Positions 1-7,371 of a stretch of DNA of 64,000 nucleotides are shown here, piece by piece. A model generated the notes under the pieces. That model saw only the letters and a list, made by a program, of their open reading frames with translations, searched no databases and was not told where the DNA came from. Source of the DNA: Endozoicomonas sp965198415. GTDB taxonomy: Bacteria > Pseudomonadota > Gammaproteobacteria > Pseudomonadales > Endozoicomonadaceae. Within the stretch, counting starts at the first letter, position 1. The number at the start of each line of letters is the position of its first letter. Made by a program: the position numbers and the translations under genes. The stretch spans positions 1,612,001 to 1,676,000 of the forward strand of contig CBDAPN010000032.1 in the NCBI GenBank assembly GCA_965198415.1, written 5' to 3'.

Positions 1-390
1 ATCGTGATAGCACCAAGGCTCAGCAGCTAGCCAAGGGTGGGGGAACCGTTGCAACGGAACTACCATCTTATTCCAAGACTCGCCCTACCTTTTGGACAGC
101 AGGAACAAGTCAAGATGGAGTAAGATGCGCTGACCATTGAAAAACAAACCTGCGTGATCGCATTTATATTCCAGCATGGCTTTCAGCATTCCCATCCGGC
201 ATAGCACGTTCAGCAGCAGAGAACACCGCATTAGTCGGCTGTCGCCGGCGAGCTTACATCCCCGCACTAAAAATACGAGGTTTAGCTCTCATTCGATAAC
301 CGAAATCTGACCGGGAATTACCCCAATGGACACAAACAGTAATTATATTGACCGGAAAGCCCCGGTTGTTTAAACGCATTTGTTACCAGT
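1..390. other. unassigned left edge
   Basis: No gene could be supported between the window edge and the end of hfq. A 60-codon minus-strand reading frame at 85-267 has no clear ribosome binding site and no family I recognise. It could be the tail of a decayed mobile element, but no terminal inverted repeat or DDE motif can be seen. In many gammaproteobacteria hflX follows hfq; nothing resembling hflX is present here. Confidence 0.4.
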
Positions 391-419
391 GGGGCGGTTT
401 GTTCTCAGACAACCGCCCG
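391..419 (-). terminator. hairpin downstream of hfq
   Basis: An 8-bp inverted repeat (GGGCGGTT ... AACCGCCC) lies 17 bp past the hfq stop codon. On the minus strand it is not followed by a run of T, so it may be a weak or Rho-assisted terminator, or an mRNA 3'-end stabiliser. Confidence 0.4.
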
Positions 420-435
420 GGTGCATCAGCAGGAT

Positions 436-681
436 TTACTCTTGCTCCAGCTGGTCAGTACCCTGCATTGGCAAGCGCACTGGACGGCTGGGAACCACTG
501 TTGACACAGCGTGTTTGTAAACCATTTGACTTACAGTATTCTTTAGCAGAATAACGAACTGATCGAATGACTCAATCTGCCCCTGAAGCTTAATGCCATT
601 AACCAGGTAAATAGAAACCGGTACGCGCTCTTTACGCAGTACATTAAGGTAAGGGTCTTGTAGAGAATGCCCTTTTGACAT
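436..681 (-). CDS. hfq: RNA chaperone Hfq
   Basis: An 81-residue Sm-like protein that forms a hexameric ring, anneals small regulatory RNAs to mRNAs and protects sRNAs. The N-terminus MSKGHSLQDPYLNVLRKERV and the Sm2-like YKHAVSTVVPSR segment near residues 55-66 are classical Hfq signatures; the C-terminal tail is short. The open frame extends 30 codons upstream, but the ATG at 681 is chosen because it starts the family consensus and is preceded by AAGGAG at a good distance. It lies downstream of miaA on the same strand, as in E. coli and Pseudomonas, but 433 bp away, so a separate hfq promoter is likely. Identification is firm. Confidence 0.98.
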   Translation of the reverse strand: MSKGHSLQDPYLNVLRKERVPVSIYLVNGIKLQGQIESFDQFVILLKNTVSQMVYKHAVSTVVPSRPVRLPMQGTDQLEQE

Positions 682-1114
682 TTCTGTACTCCTTTTAATT
701 CTCGGGTTTTTGAATAGCCTTGATTCATTATGGGGAGGACTATCCGCCAGACCGGCTGTGCCAGTGCTCATTGTTCAATATATGTACAGCTTATAAAGTG
801 CCGGTTCACATTAAGCTAACCCCACACCGCACTCAATAAGTAATACTAGCTACTCCAGATATTCCTGCAGGAACAATTACGAGTTCTAAAGTACCACCTT
901 CGTAAAAAGCGATCAGTATAGCGGCTTAAGAGCACTATTCGTGTAGAAAAGTACACGACACTTCAACAATTCAAGAAGACTGACTGAGAGCACTCTGCAC
1001 TGCTGTAAGCAGCAAACTGGCCTGTAAATCCGTAAATTCCCAAGCTCATGTGATGCTGCCTCGCAACAGGCACAACTTTCAGCCGGCCTCCGAGGCCAAA
1101 AAAATATATCAACA
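682..1114. other. 433-bp miaA-hfq spacer
   Basis: No convincing gene is seen. The short frames here lack ribosome binding sites and family matches. miaA and hfq are usually close together, so this spacer probably carries an hfq promoter on the minus strand, but I could not assign -35/-10 boxes with confidence. A GC-rich palindrome (GGCCTCCGAGGCC, about 1085-1097) lies just below the miaA stop. Its neighbouring A/T run is on the wrong side for an intrinsic terminator of miaA. Confidence 0.4.
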
Positions 1115-2053
1115 CTATTTGAGGGCAACCCCCAATACTTTCAAGGCGTCACCCAGCAGGTTTTCTGAGAGCGAATCGAGCCAGTTTAAATCCGGCCAAC
1201 TTCTCAGCCAGGTTAGCTGTCTTTTCGCCAACTGCCGGGTTGCTATAGTACTTCTTTCGACCATCTGATCGTAATTTAGTTCCCCATTAAAATAAGACCA
1301 GGCCTGACGATAGCCAACAGATCGCACCGATGGCATAGAGGTATTGAGGTCTCCGCGCTGATAAAGTCGTCTGGCTTCCTCAAGAAATCCCATATCCAAC
1401 ATGAGCTTAAAACGTAAAGCTATACGTTCGTGCAGCACAGCGCGATCCTGTGGAGCCACCGCCAGACTGACAATATTGTAAGGTAATTTTTTTTTCTCTT
1501 GTTCACGATGCCACTGGCTGAGTGGCTTTTTAGTCAGCTCAAAAACCTCAAGCGCCCGCTGCAGTCTCTGAGTATCCGTTGGCCGAATACGTAGTGCCGC
1601 CTCCGGGTCTACTTTGGTTAGTCTCTGATGCAAAGCGTCCCAACCCTGCTCTTTGGCAGTGTCGAGCAGCTGTTGTCGTATATTTTGATCTGCAGAAGGC
1701 ATCTTTGCCATGCCCTCTTTGAGAACCTTAAAGTACATCATCGTACCACCCACCAGCAGGGGAATACGACCGCGGGCGGTAATGTCTGCCATTAACGCCA
1801 GAGCATCCCGGCGAAAATCAGCGCCAGAGTAAGACTGTGCCGGATCAAGGAAATCAATAAGATGATGAGGCGCCTCGGCCAGCACCGCAGGCTCAGGTTT
1901 GGCTGTGCCTATATCCATGTCTTTGTAAATCAGTGCAGAGTCAACGCTGATGATCTCAAAAGGCAACGCTTTAGTGAGTGCAACCGCCAAATCGGTTTTG
2001 CCAGAAGCCGTAGGGCCCATCAAAAATACCGCCGGTGGCAGCAGAGGCTCCAC
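1115..2053 (-). CDS. miaA: tRNA dimethylallyltransferase MiaA
   Basis: Transfers a dimethylallyl group from DMAPP to N6 of A37 in tRNAs that read UNN codons (i6A37), the first step towards ms2i6A. The P-loop FLMGPTASGKTDLAV is close to the N-terminus. Further family motifs are DSALIYKDMDIGTAKP, the LLVGGTMMYFK segment and RSVGYRQAW. The open frame reaches a TTG at 2119, but the family normally starts only about 10 residues before the P-loop. I therefore choose the GTG at 2053, which has GAGGG seven bases upstream and gives 312 residues, close to the usual 310-320. It follows hemW with a short gap, rather than mutL as in enterics and pseudomonads. Confidence 0.95.
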   Translation of the reverse strand: MEPLLPPAVFLMGPTASGKTDLAVALTKALPFEIISVDSALIYKDMDIGTAKPEPAVLAEAPHHLIDFLDPAQSYSGADFRRDALALMADITARGRIPLLVGGTMMYFKVLKEGMAKMPSADQNIRQQLLDTAKEQGWDALHQRLTKVDPEAALRIRPTDTQRLQRALEVFELTKKPLSQWHREQEKKKLPYNIVSLAVAPQDRAVLHERIALRFKLMLDMGFLEEARRLYQRGDLNTSMPSVRSVGYRQAWSYFNGELNYDQMVERSTIATRQLAKRQLTWLRSWPDLNWLDSLSENLLGDALKVLGVALK

Positions 2054-2186
2054 ACCATTACCCTCAAAATTCACAACGTTCTCACTATTCACTAATAATT
2101 TCCGAGTTTTCAGACTCAATTTTTACTGCCCGCTCACTACGAGGTCGCCCATACGGCAGTTATGCTCGAACAGCCTCCCAGTCCAT

Positions 2187-3356
2187 CTAAGCAAAAAGCG
2201 CCAAAAGATCATTCAGGAATAACCGCCCGGTGGCGGTTGGCCGCAACTTTTTAAGATCTGTTCCAAAAGGTTCCAACAAGCCTTTTTGTTGTGCAAGCTG
2301 CACAGGTTGCCATATTCCGTTCAATGACGCTCCCGTGCGGGCCGTATAGTCATTCAGGGCTACGCCTTCGTTTAACCGCAGCGCGTTCATCATAAACTCA
2401 ATAGGCAGCTCATCCGGTTCAAGCAAGCGCCGACCGGCTTCAAAACCATGCACTAAGGAGCCTTCTACCGCAGAAAAGTGATCAGCAGCCAGGTAGTCCG
2501 CGGGCATGCGGGTTTTCCAGTTGCGAAAGATCTGCCCCGTTGACAGGTCGGTGAGTTTGCCATGGGCTCCGGCACCGATACCAATGTAATCGCCAAAATT
2601 CCAGTAGTTCAGATTGTGCCGTGAGCGCCTGCCGGGCTGGCTGTAGGCAGATATTTCATATTGTGTAAAACCGGCCTCTGCCAATAGCGCCTGCCCCGAC
2701 TCCTGAATACCCCACAGTGTTTCGTCCGGTGGTAGTGTCGGTGTTTTTGTATAGAACACCGTATTCGGTTCAATGGTTAACTGATACCAGGATATGTGCG
2801 CCGGCTGCAGATCAATGGCCTGTTGCAGATCATACAAAGCATCTTGCGGGGTTTGCCCTGGCAGTCCGTGCATTAAGTCGATGTTAATGTTTTCAAAGCC
2901 ACTGGCGGCAATCGCCTGACGCGCTTCATCGCCGCAATGGATTCGCCCAAGGGCGGCCAGTTTGTCGTCCTGAAAACTCTGCACTCCCACAGAGAGGCGA
3001 TTCACTCCGGCATCGCGATAGGCCTGAAAACGCTCATGCTCATAGGTGCCGGGGTTTGCCTCCATGGTAATTTCAACGTCATCAGTCACGCTTGCCAACG
3101 ATTTAAGCCCATCAAACAGCGCCCGGTAGGCTCTCGCAGACAACAGACTGGGGGTGCCGCCGCCAATAAATATGGAGTTAATGGCTCGCCCCTGTAGGTT
3201 GGCAAGCTCACTCTCAAAGTCGTGCAGCAATGCAGTTACGTAAGCGTCTTCAGGTATGTCTCCCGTGAGCCGGTGGGAGTTAAAATCGCAATAAGGGCAC
3301 TTTTTCACACACCAGGGTACGTGAATGTAAAGACTTAACGGGGGAAGTTTCAGCAT
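2187..3356 (-). CDS. hemW: radical SAM heme chaperone HemW
   Basis: A 389-residue radical SAM protein formerly called oxygen-independent coproporphyrinogen oxidase-like (YggW). The family delivers heme to membrane targets such as respiratory enzymes. The [4Fe-4S]/SAM motif WCVKKCPYCDF (CxxxCxxC) lies at about residues 15-25, followed by the GGGTPSLL glycine motif near residue 67 and the YEISAYSQPGRRSRHNLNYW block in the second half. Family knowledge separates HemW from HemN by the lack of a fourth upstream cysteine pattern and the shorter length (HemN is about 450 residues). It starts 24 bp after rdgB and is probably cotranscribed with it, as in Pseudomonas. Confidence 0.95.
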   Translation of the reverse strand: MLKLPPLSLYIHVPWCVKKCPYCDFNSHRLTGDIPEDAYVTALLHDFESELANLQGRAINSIFIGGGTPSLLSARAYRALFDGLKSLASVTDDVEITMEANPGTYEHERFQAYRDAGVNRLSVGVQSFQDDKLAALGRIHCGDEARQAIAASGFENINIDLMHGLPGQTPQDALYDLQQAIDLQPAHISWYQLTIEPNTVFYTKTPTLPPDETLWGIQESGQALLAEAGFTQYEISAYSQPGRRSRHNLNYWNFGDYIGIGAGAHGKLTDLSTGQIFRNWKTRMPADYLAADHFSAVEGSLVHGFEAGRRLLEPDELPIEFMMNALRLNEGVALNDYTARTGASLNGIWQPVQLAQQKGLLEPFGTDLKKLRPTATGRLFLNDLLALFA

Positions 3357-3380
3357 GTTCAGCGCACAGAAGCGGTTGCT

Positions 3381-4004
3381 TCAGTGTTTGATCTCCTTTA
3401 AACGGGCAATCAGTTGTTGCAAAGCCTGAGCCCGATGGCTTAATCGATTTTTTAACTCTTTGGGCAGTTGTGCTGCGGTACAGTGTTCTGCAGGCACCAT
3501 GAACAGAGGATCGTAACCAAACCCGTGATTACCCAGCACCTCTTCGATGATGTAACCCTCCCACTGCCCATGGGCAATGACCGGCGTGGGGTCATGCTCA
3601 TGGCGTAAGAAGACCAGAACACAGTGAAATCTCGCCGTTCTTTCAGCGGGTTTTACGCCATAGAGCCGACTCAGGAGCTTTTGGTTGTTATCCGCATCAG
3701 AAGCAGACGGCCCGGCGTAACGGGCAGAGTAGATACCCGGCTCACCGCCTAGATAATCGACTTCCAGCCCGGAGTCGTCAGCAATAGCCGACAGACCCGA
3801 TATTTTTGCAGCGTATCGAGCTTTGATGATGGCGTTTTCGATAAAGGTCAGGCCGGTTTCTTCTGCTTCAGGCAGTTGCTTGCCGATACCGAATTCGCTT
3901 TGCGGTGTTATGCCAAACTGCAGAGGCGTTAGCATCTGCTGCAATTCAGCAAGCTTGCCTTTGTTGCCGCTGGCAAGCACGATCTGACGAATGTGCTCAT
4001 TCAT
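3381..4004 (-). CDS. rdgB: XTP/dITP pyrophosphatase RdgB
   Basis: A 207-residue Ham1/RdgB-family enzyme. It hydrolyses dITP, XTP and other non-canonical purine nucleoside triphosphates to monophosphates, keeping them out of DNA and RNA. Visible motifs are LASGNKGKLAEL at the N-terminus (substrate-binding SGNxxK), ENAIIKARYAA, the ADDSGLEVDYLGGEPGIYSA block with the catalytic Asp pair, and the C-terminal FGYDPLFM and SHRAQAL segments. The length is typical. It sits between the DUF4426 gene and hemW in a minus-strand run with short gaps. Confidence 0.96.
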   Translation of the reverse strand: MNEHIRQIVLASGNKGKLAELQQMLTPLQFGITPQSEFGIGKQLPEAEETGLTFIENAIIKARYAAKISGLSAIADDSGLEVDYLGGEPGIYSARYAGPSASDADNNQKLLSRLYGVKPAERTARFHCVLVFLRHEHDPTPVIAHGQWEGYIIEEVLGNHGFGYDPLFMVPAEHCTAAQLPKELKNRLSHRAQALQQLIARLKEIKH

Positions 4005-4049
4005 AGTATTTTCAGATGAATACCTTAGTGAATAATCGCTGGAAAACGC

Positions 4050-4565
4050 CTACTTATAAAACATCTGCTCAAAATTGAGTGTTTCACTCAAAGAGCTGCC
4101 CAGTGGCGTAACATCAACAGCGAATTTTAGCAGCTCTTCATCGGAAAACGTAAAGCCTGCCAAATAATAAATCGAATCACCTTCTTGCACTTCTGCAAAT
4201 TTCAGTTCGTTTTTTTGCGCCAGCAGGTTTTTTACATGGCCAGAAACCTTGGCGGTGGTGGCTTTGCCTGGTGAGCCTGACGTGAGATCACGTATGGCAA
4301 TATTGACGACACCATAACGCTCCCCCCGGCGAAGATTGTATTGCTCGGCAACGGCGGGTGGAATAAATGTACTATTAAAAGCGCTGTAGTGAATTTGATA
4401 TTGCCCCACCTGTACAGGACCTTTATCAAACACCCGAGCTTCGGGAATCGCTTTTTTCGCCATCACCGGACAAGCCAGTAATAGCATGCAGGCCAAGCAC
4501 CACGCTACGCTCTGCCTGATTCGGGGCATTGGTTTGAGCGTTACCTTGAGACCAACCCAGCTCAT
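4050..4565 (-). CDS. DUF4426-family secreted protein
   Basis: A 171-residue protein of unknown function. An N-terminal hydrophobic stretch (about residues 20-36, ending in ...ACPVMA) looks like a signal peptide, so the mature part is probably periplasmic. Motifs such as GQYQIHYSAFNSTFIPP and the C-terminal LNFEQMFYK match the DUF4426 family, which accompanies metW and rdgB in Pseudomonas and relatives. The first ATG overlaps the metW stop codon as TAATG, indicating translational coupling and supporting this start, although an internal Met at residue 13 would give a more usual signal peptide length. The function is not known; only the position is conserved. Confidence 0.85.
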   Translation of the reverse strand: MSWVGLKVTLKPMPRIRQSVAWCLACMLLLACPVMAKKAIPEARVFDKGPVQVGQYQIHYSAFNSTFIPPAVAEQYNLRRGERYGVVNIAIRDLTSGSPGKATTAKVSGHVKNLLAQKNELKFAEVQEGDSIYYLAGFTFSDEELLKFAVDVTPLGSSLSETLNFEQMFYK

Positions 4566-5185
4566 TACTGCGCCCTCCCTTTATTTGCTCTGGTTAGATG
4601 ATAAATAGCCACTTCACCCATCAGGTTTGGCCATAGACGATTGGCAAAAGTACTATTGTAGGATTGATCCACCACCATTCGACTTAACACTTGGTAGCTT
4701 TTCTCCCGGCACAGCGCCTCAAAATCATGAAAGGTGCAAAAGTGGATATTTGGTGTGTCATACCAGGTGTACGGCATAAACTTGGAGACTGGCATACGGC
4801 CATTTATGGCCAGATAAAGACGACAGCGCCAATGCCCAAAATTTGGAAATGTGACTATACACTCCCGCCCGACCCGCAGCATCTCTTCCAACACCAGATG
4901 GGGAAACTTCATCGCCTGCAGAGCCTGTGTCATGATGACGGTATCGAAACTGTTGTCGTTAAAGTTACTCAACCCCCGGTTCAAGTTCTGTTCAACGACG
5001 TTTACGCCTTTTTCGATGCAGGCTTCGATATTCTGGGCATTAATTTCCAACCCATAACCGCTGACCCTCTTTTTCAGCTGCAATTCATACAACAGCTGCC
5101 CATCACCACAGGCCAGATCAAGTATACGGCTGCCCGGCGACACCCAATCGGTGATGATTCGACAATCGTCCCTAATCATACGCAC
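4565..5185 (-). CDS. metW: MetW methyltransferase-like methionine biosynthesis protein
   Basis: A 206-residue protein with a class I SAM-methyltransferase fold. ILDLACGDGQLL (motif I) lies near residues 21-32, then YGLEINAQNIEACIEKGV, SFDTVIMTQALQAM and FPNFGHWRCRLYLA, all typical of MetW. In pseudomonads and other proteobacteria MetW is paired with MetX and is needed for full homoserine acyltransferase activity. The gene overlaps the end of metX by 10 bp and is coupled to the following DUF4426 gene, so the three are one operon. The start at 5185 is fixed by the overlap. Confidence 0.95.
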   Translation of the reverse strand: MRMIRDDCRIITDWVSPGSRILDLACGDGQLLYELQLKKRVSGYGLEINAQNIEACIEKGVNVVEQNLNRGLSNFNDNSFDTVIMTQALQAMKFPHLVLEEMLRVGRECIVTFPNFGHWRCRLYLAINGRMPVSKFMPYTWYDTPNIHFCTFHDFEALCREKSYQVLSRMVVDQSYNSTFANRLWPNLMGEVAIYHLTRANKGRAQ

Positions 5186-6321
5186 TCCTCTGCGACCCGG
5201 TTTAAGTAGGCCGCCAAGCCTCGCGCATAGCGGGGAATATCCATCAAAAAAGCATCGTGCCCCTGCGGCGCGTCTACTTCAAGATAGGTTACGTCTTTAT
5301 CAACACTCATCAGTGCATCCACTATTTCCCGGGAGCGTTCCGGAGCAAACCGCCAATCCGTCGAAAACGATGCCAGAAAAAATTTCGCCGTCACATGCTG
5401 CAACGCTGTTGCCAAACAGTGGCCGTGCTCGCTGGCGGGGTCAAAATAATCCAGAGCGCGGGTCATCAGCAGGTAGGTATTGGCGTCAAATTGCCCGGAA
5501 AACGTCTCCCCCTGATAGCGAAGATAGCTTTCAATCTGAAACTCCACGTTGTAGTCGTAACTGAGACAGTCGTTTTTCAGCTCGCGGCCAAACTTGGAAC
5601 CCATGGCATCATCGGACAGATAGGTGATATGCCCCACCATGCGCGCCAGACCAAGACCGTTACGGGGTATGCTGTTGTTTTCAAGGTAATGCCCATCAAA
5701 AAACTGCTCGTCGGTCATGATGGCTTGACGGGCAACTTCGTTAAACGCAATATTCTGCGCCGACAAACGCGCTGCAGAGGCAATGATCACGGCGTGACGC
5801 AGTTTGTTGGGGTAAGCAATGCTCCACTGCAGCGCCTGCATTCCACCAAGACTTCCCCCAATAACGGCTGCCCACTGCTCAATCCCCAGAGCGTTCATCA
5901 GCATCAGCTGACTGTTTACCCAATCCGCTACCGTCACCACCGGAAAGTCGGGGCCGTAAAGTTTGCCGGTTTTCGGGTTTAAGGTAGTGGGCCCACTGCT
6001 GCCATGACACCCCCCAAGATTGTTAAGGGCAACCACGTAAAAGCGATTGGTATCAATAGGCTTACCCGGGCCAATAAAATTGTCCCACCAGCCGGGTTTT
6101 TGATCTGCTTTATGGTGATAACCTGCGGCGTGATGATGTCCACTGAGGGCGTGGCAGATGAGCACTGCATTCGAGCGTGCCGGATTCAACTCACCGTAGG
6201 TTTCAATCACCAGCTCGAAGGTATCTAATTGTGCGCCACAATTCAGCATCAGCGGTTGATCGAACTCGATAACTCTTGGCTTGACAAGACCAACCGAACC
6301 AGCAGGCATTACTTCTGGCAT
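5176..6321 (-). CDS. metX: homoserine O-acyltransferase MetX
   Basis: An alpha/beta-hydrolase-fold enzyme that acylates homoserine, the first committed step of methionine synthesis. The nucleophile elbow IGGSLGGMQALQW is near residue 158, and the charge-relay Asp/His lie in DAPQGHDAF near residue 352. NLGGCHGSSGPTTLNP and VMICHALSGHHHAAGY-like blocks (here VLICHALSGHHHAAGY) are family hallmarks. The frame opens at 6360, but the ATG at 6321 is preferred: it has GGGA six bases upstream, aligns with the usual MP...SVGLV start, and gives 381 residues. The close pairing with metW resembles the pseudomonad MetX, which uses succinyl-CoA; the acyl donor cannot be read with certainty here. Confidence 0.95.
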   Translation of the reverse strand: MPEVMPAGSVGLVKPRVIEFDQPLMLNCGAQLDTFELVIETYGELNPARSNAVLICHALSGHHHAAGYHHKADQKPGWWDNFIGPGKPIDTNRFYVVALNNLGGCHGSSGPTTLNPKTGKLYGPDFPVVTVADWVNSQLMLMNALGIEQWAAVIGGSLGGMQALQWSIAYPNKLRHAVIIASAARLSAQNIAFNEVARQAIMTDEQFFDGHYLENNSIPRNGLGLARMVGHITYLSDDAMGSKFGRELKNDCLSYDYNVEFQIESYLRYQGETFSGQFDANTYLLMTRALDYFDPASEHGHCLATALQHVTAKFFLASFSTDWRFAPERSREIVDALMSVDKDVTYLEVDAPQGHDAFLMDIPRYARGLAAYLNRVAEECV

Positions 6322-6464
6322 AAAATTCCCGTCGTACTTTTCATCCACGTTATTTATCATGAAAACAGTATTTAGATAGGCCTTGACGCATACTTTAGTT
6401 GCGAAACTTCTGCAGAGTTAAAGCTGCTTATTGACAGCGTTTTGACTTATATATTTTTCACCTC

Positions 6465-6493
6465 CCCCCTCTTTTAAGGTTAGGCAGAGGGGG
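6465..6493. terminator. GC-rich hairpin between two minus-strand genes
   Basis: A 7-bp perfect stem (CCCCCTC ... GAGGGGG) with a 15-base loop sits between the small hypothetical gene ending at 6553 and metX. There is no clear T run directly after it on the minus strand, so termination efficiency is uncertain. Confidence 0.4.
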
Positions 6494-6552
6494 CGAAAAG
6501 CAGTTTATCTGCTTTACCTTGGCTTGTCAGCTGATCCCACAAGGTGTAATTG

Positions 6553-6777
6553 CTAACGCTTAACGACAGGTGACTCAAGCGCAAGTTCTGTTAGCGCCAG
6601 AACATGGCTCAAAAAACAACCTTCTATCTGTCGTGAGCAAAAATAAAGGTGTCGTTTATGAATATACTCATCAACGCTCTGGTTATTGACCAGAGATGTA
6701 TAAAAGGCCCGGATTGCCTCGTCTTCAACGTTCAACTCTGAAATAATTCTGGCACAGGGCTGAGCACTCTCACTCAT
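6553..6777 (-). CDS. small hypothetical protein
   Basis: A 74-residue protein I do not recognise. It has no signal peptide or membrane segment. It is acidic at the start (ELNVEDEAIRAFY) and carries two cysteines near residues 47 and 54 (LYFCSRQIEGCFL) plus one near residue 8. The ATG at 6777 is chosen over a TTG 18 bp upstream because GGGAG lies six to seven bases before it. It is a separate unit upstream of metX on the same strand. It is probably a real gene on the strength of its ribosome binding site, but the function is unknown. Confidence 0.55.
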   Translation of the reverse strand: MSESAQPCARIISELNVEDEAIRAFYTSLVNNQSVDEYIHKRHLYFCSRQIEGCFLSHVLALTELALESPVVKR

Positions 6778-7081
6778 ATGAAACTCCCGAGACAACTTGC
6801 CTCTGGGTACTTTGCTGCCAAAGAAAGGCTTTTCTGCAATGAAGTATCATTGGGAAGAACCCGCAAAACCACAGATTACTCTGTTGTCATAGGCATCGTA
6901 TTGACACAAGTGTATGACACGATTCGTTTGGTTAATTTCATTATAGTCAGGCTTTGCATAAGTTTTTCGATGGCATGAAACTCTTTTGTGAACCCTGTCA
7001 ACAAAAACGTGCTATCGTATTTTTCCGCAATAGTGCAAACTATTAATCACTACTTACAGACCTCTTGGTGCAACTGTCGCT
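6778..7081. other. divergent intergenic region
   Basis: A 304-bp AT-rich spacer between the leftward small hypothetical gene and the rightward coiled-coil gene. It should contain promoters for both. A TTGACA at 6901 and a TATAGT near 6943 are visible but are not correctly spaced as a pair. Nothing else was recognised. Confidence 0.35.
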
Positions 7082-7315
7082 ATGTCTATTGAATCTTTGG
7101 GCCAACTTGAATCACGCCTGCAAAATCTGATTGATAAACTGGAACTGTCCAGAATGGAAGTAGAAGACCTCCGGTCTGCTAATACACGCCTGGAAGAGGA
7201 GAATATACAGTTGAAACAGGAGCTCAGTGCATGGGGTGAGCGCGTTTCCTCTCTTTTGAGTAAGCTGGACATTGTCGTTGAAGAAGAAGAGAGCAAAGAA
7301 ACGGAAGTCGCATGA
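7082..7315 (+). CDS. small coiled-coil protein, TIGR02449/ZapB-like
   Basis: A 77-residue, strongly charged, almost entirely coiled-coil protein. Heptad-like Leu spacing runs through LGQLESRLQNLIDKLELSRM, VEDLRSANTRLEEENIQLK and the tail. Composition and size fit the TIGR02449 family, found beside zapA in pseudomonads, and resemble the division protein ZapB (81 residues). zapA is not beside it here. A role at the division septum is plausible by analogy only. No strong Shine-Dalgarno sequence is visible before the ATG. A terminator follows directly, so it is a single-gene transcript. Confidence 0.7.
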   Translation: MSIESLGQLESRLQNLIDKLELSRMEVEDLRSANTRLEEENIQLKQELSAWGERVSSLLSKLDIVVEEEESKETEVA

Positions 7316-7321
7316 TGAAGG

Positions 7322-7352
7322 GGGGCGTTAACGCCCCACTTTAATTACTTTT
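7322..7352 (+). terminator. rho-independent terminator
   Basis: The hairpin GGGGCG-TTAA-CGCCCC (7322-7337) is followed by ACTTTAATTACTTTTT. It lies six bases after the coiled-coil gene and ahead of the convergent yheS end. Confidence 0.8.
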
Positions 7353-7371
7353 TGACAGTTCGCTGTCCTGT

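Noticed and set aside
1085..1097. GC-rich palindrome below the miaA stop as an intrinsic terminator.
   Set aside because: On the minus strand the T-rich run comes before the hairpin instead of after it, so the orientation is wrong.
5257..5982. A 241-codon plus-strand frame opposite metX.
   Set aside because: It lies wholly inside the firmly identified metX on the other strand and encodes no recognisable family.
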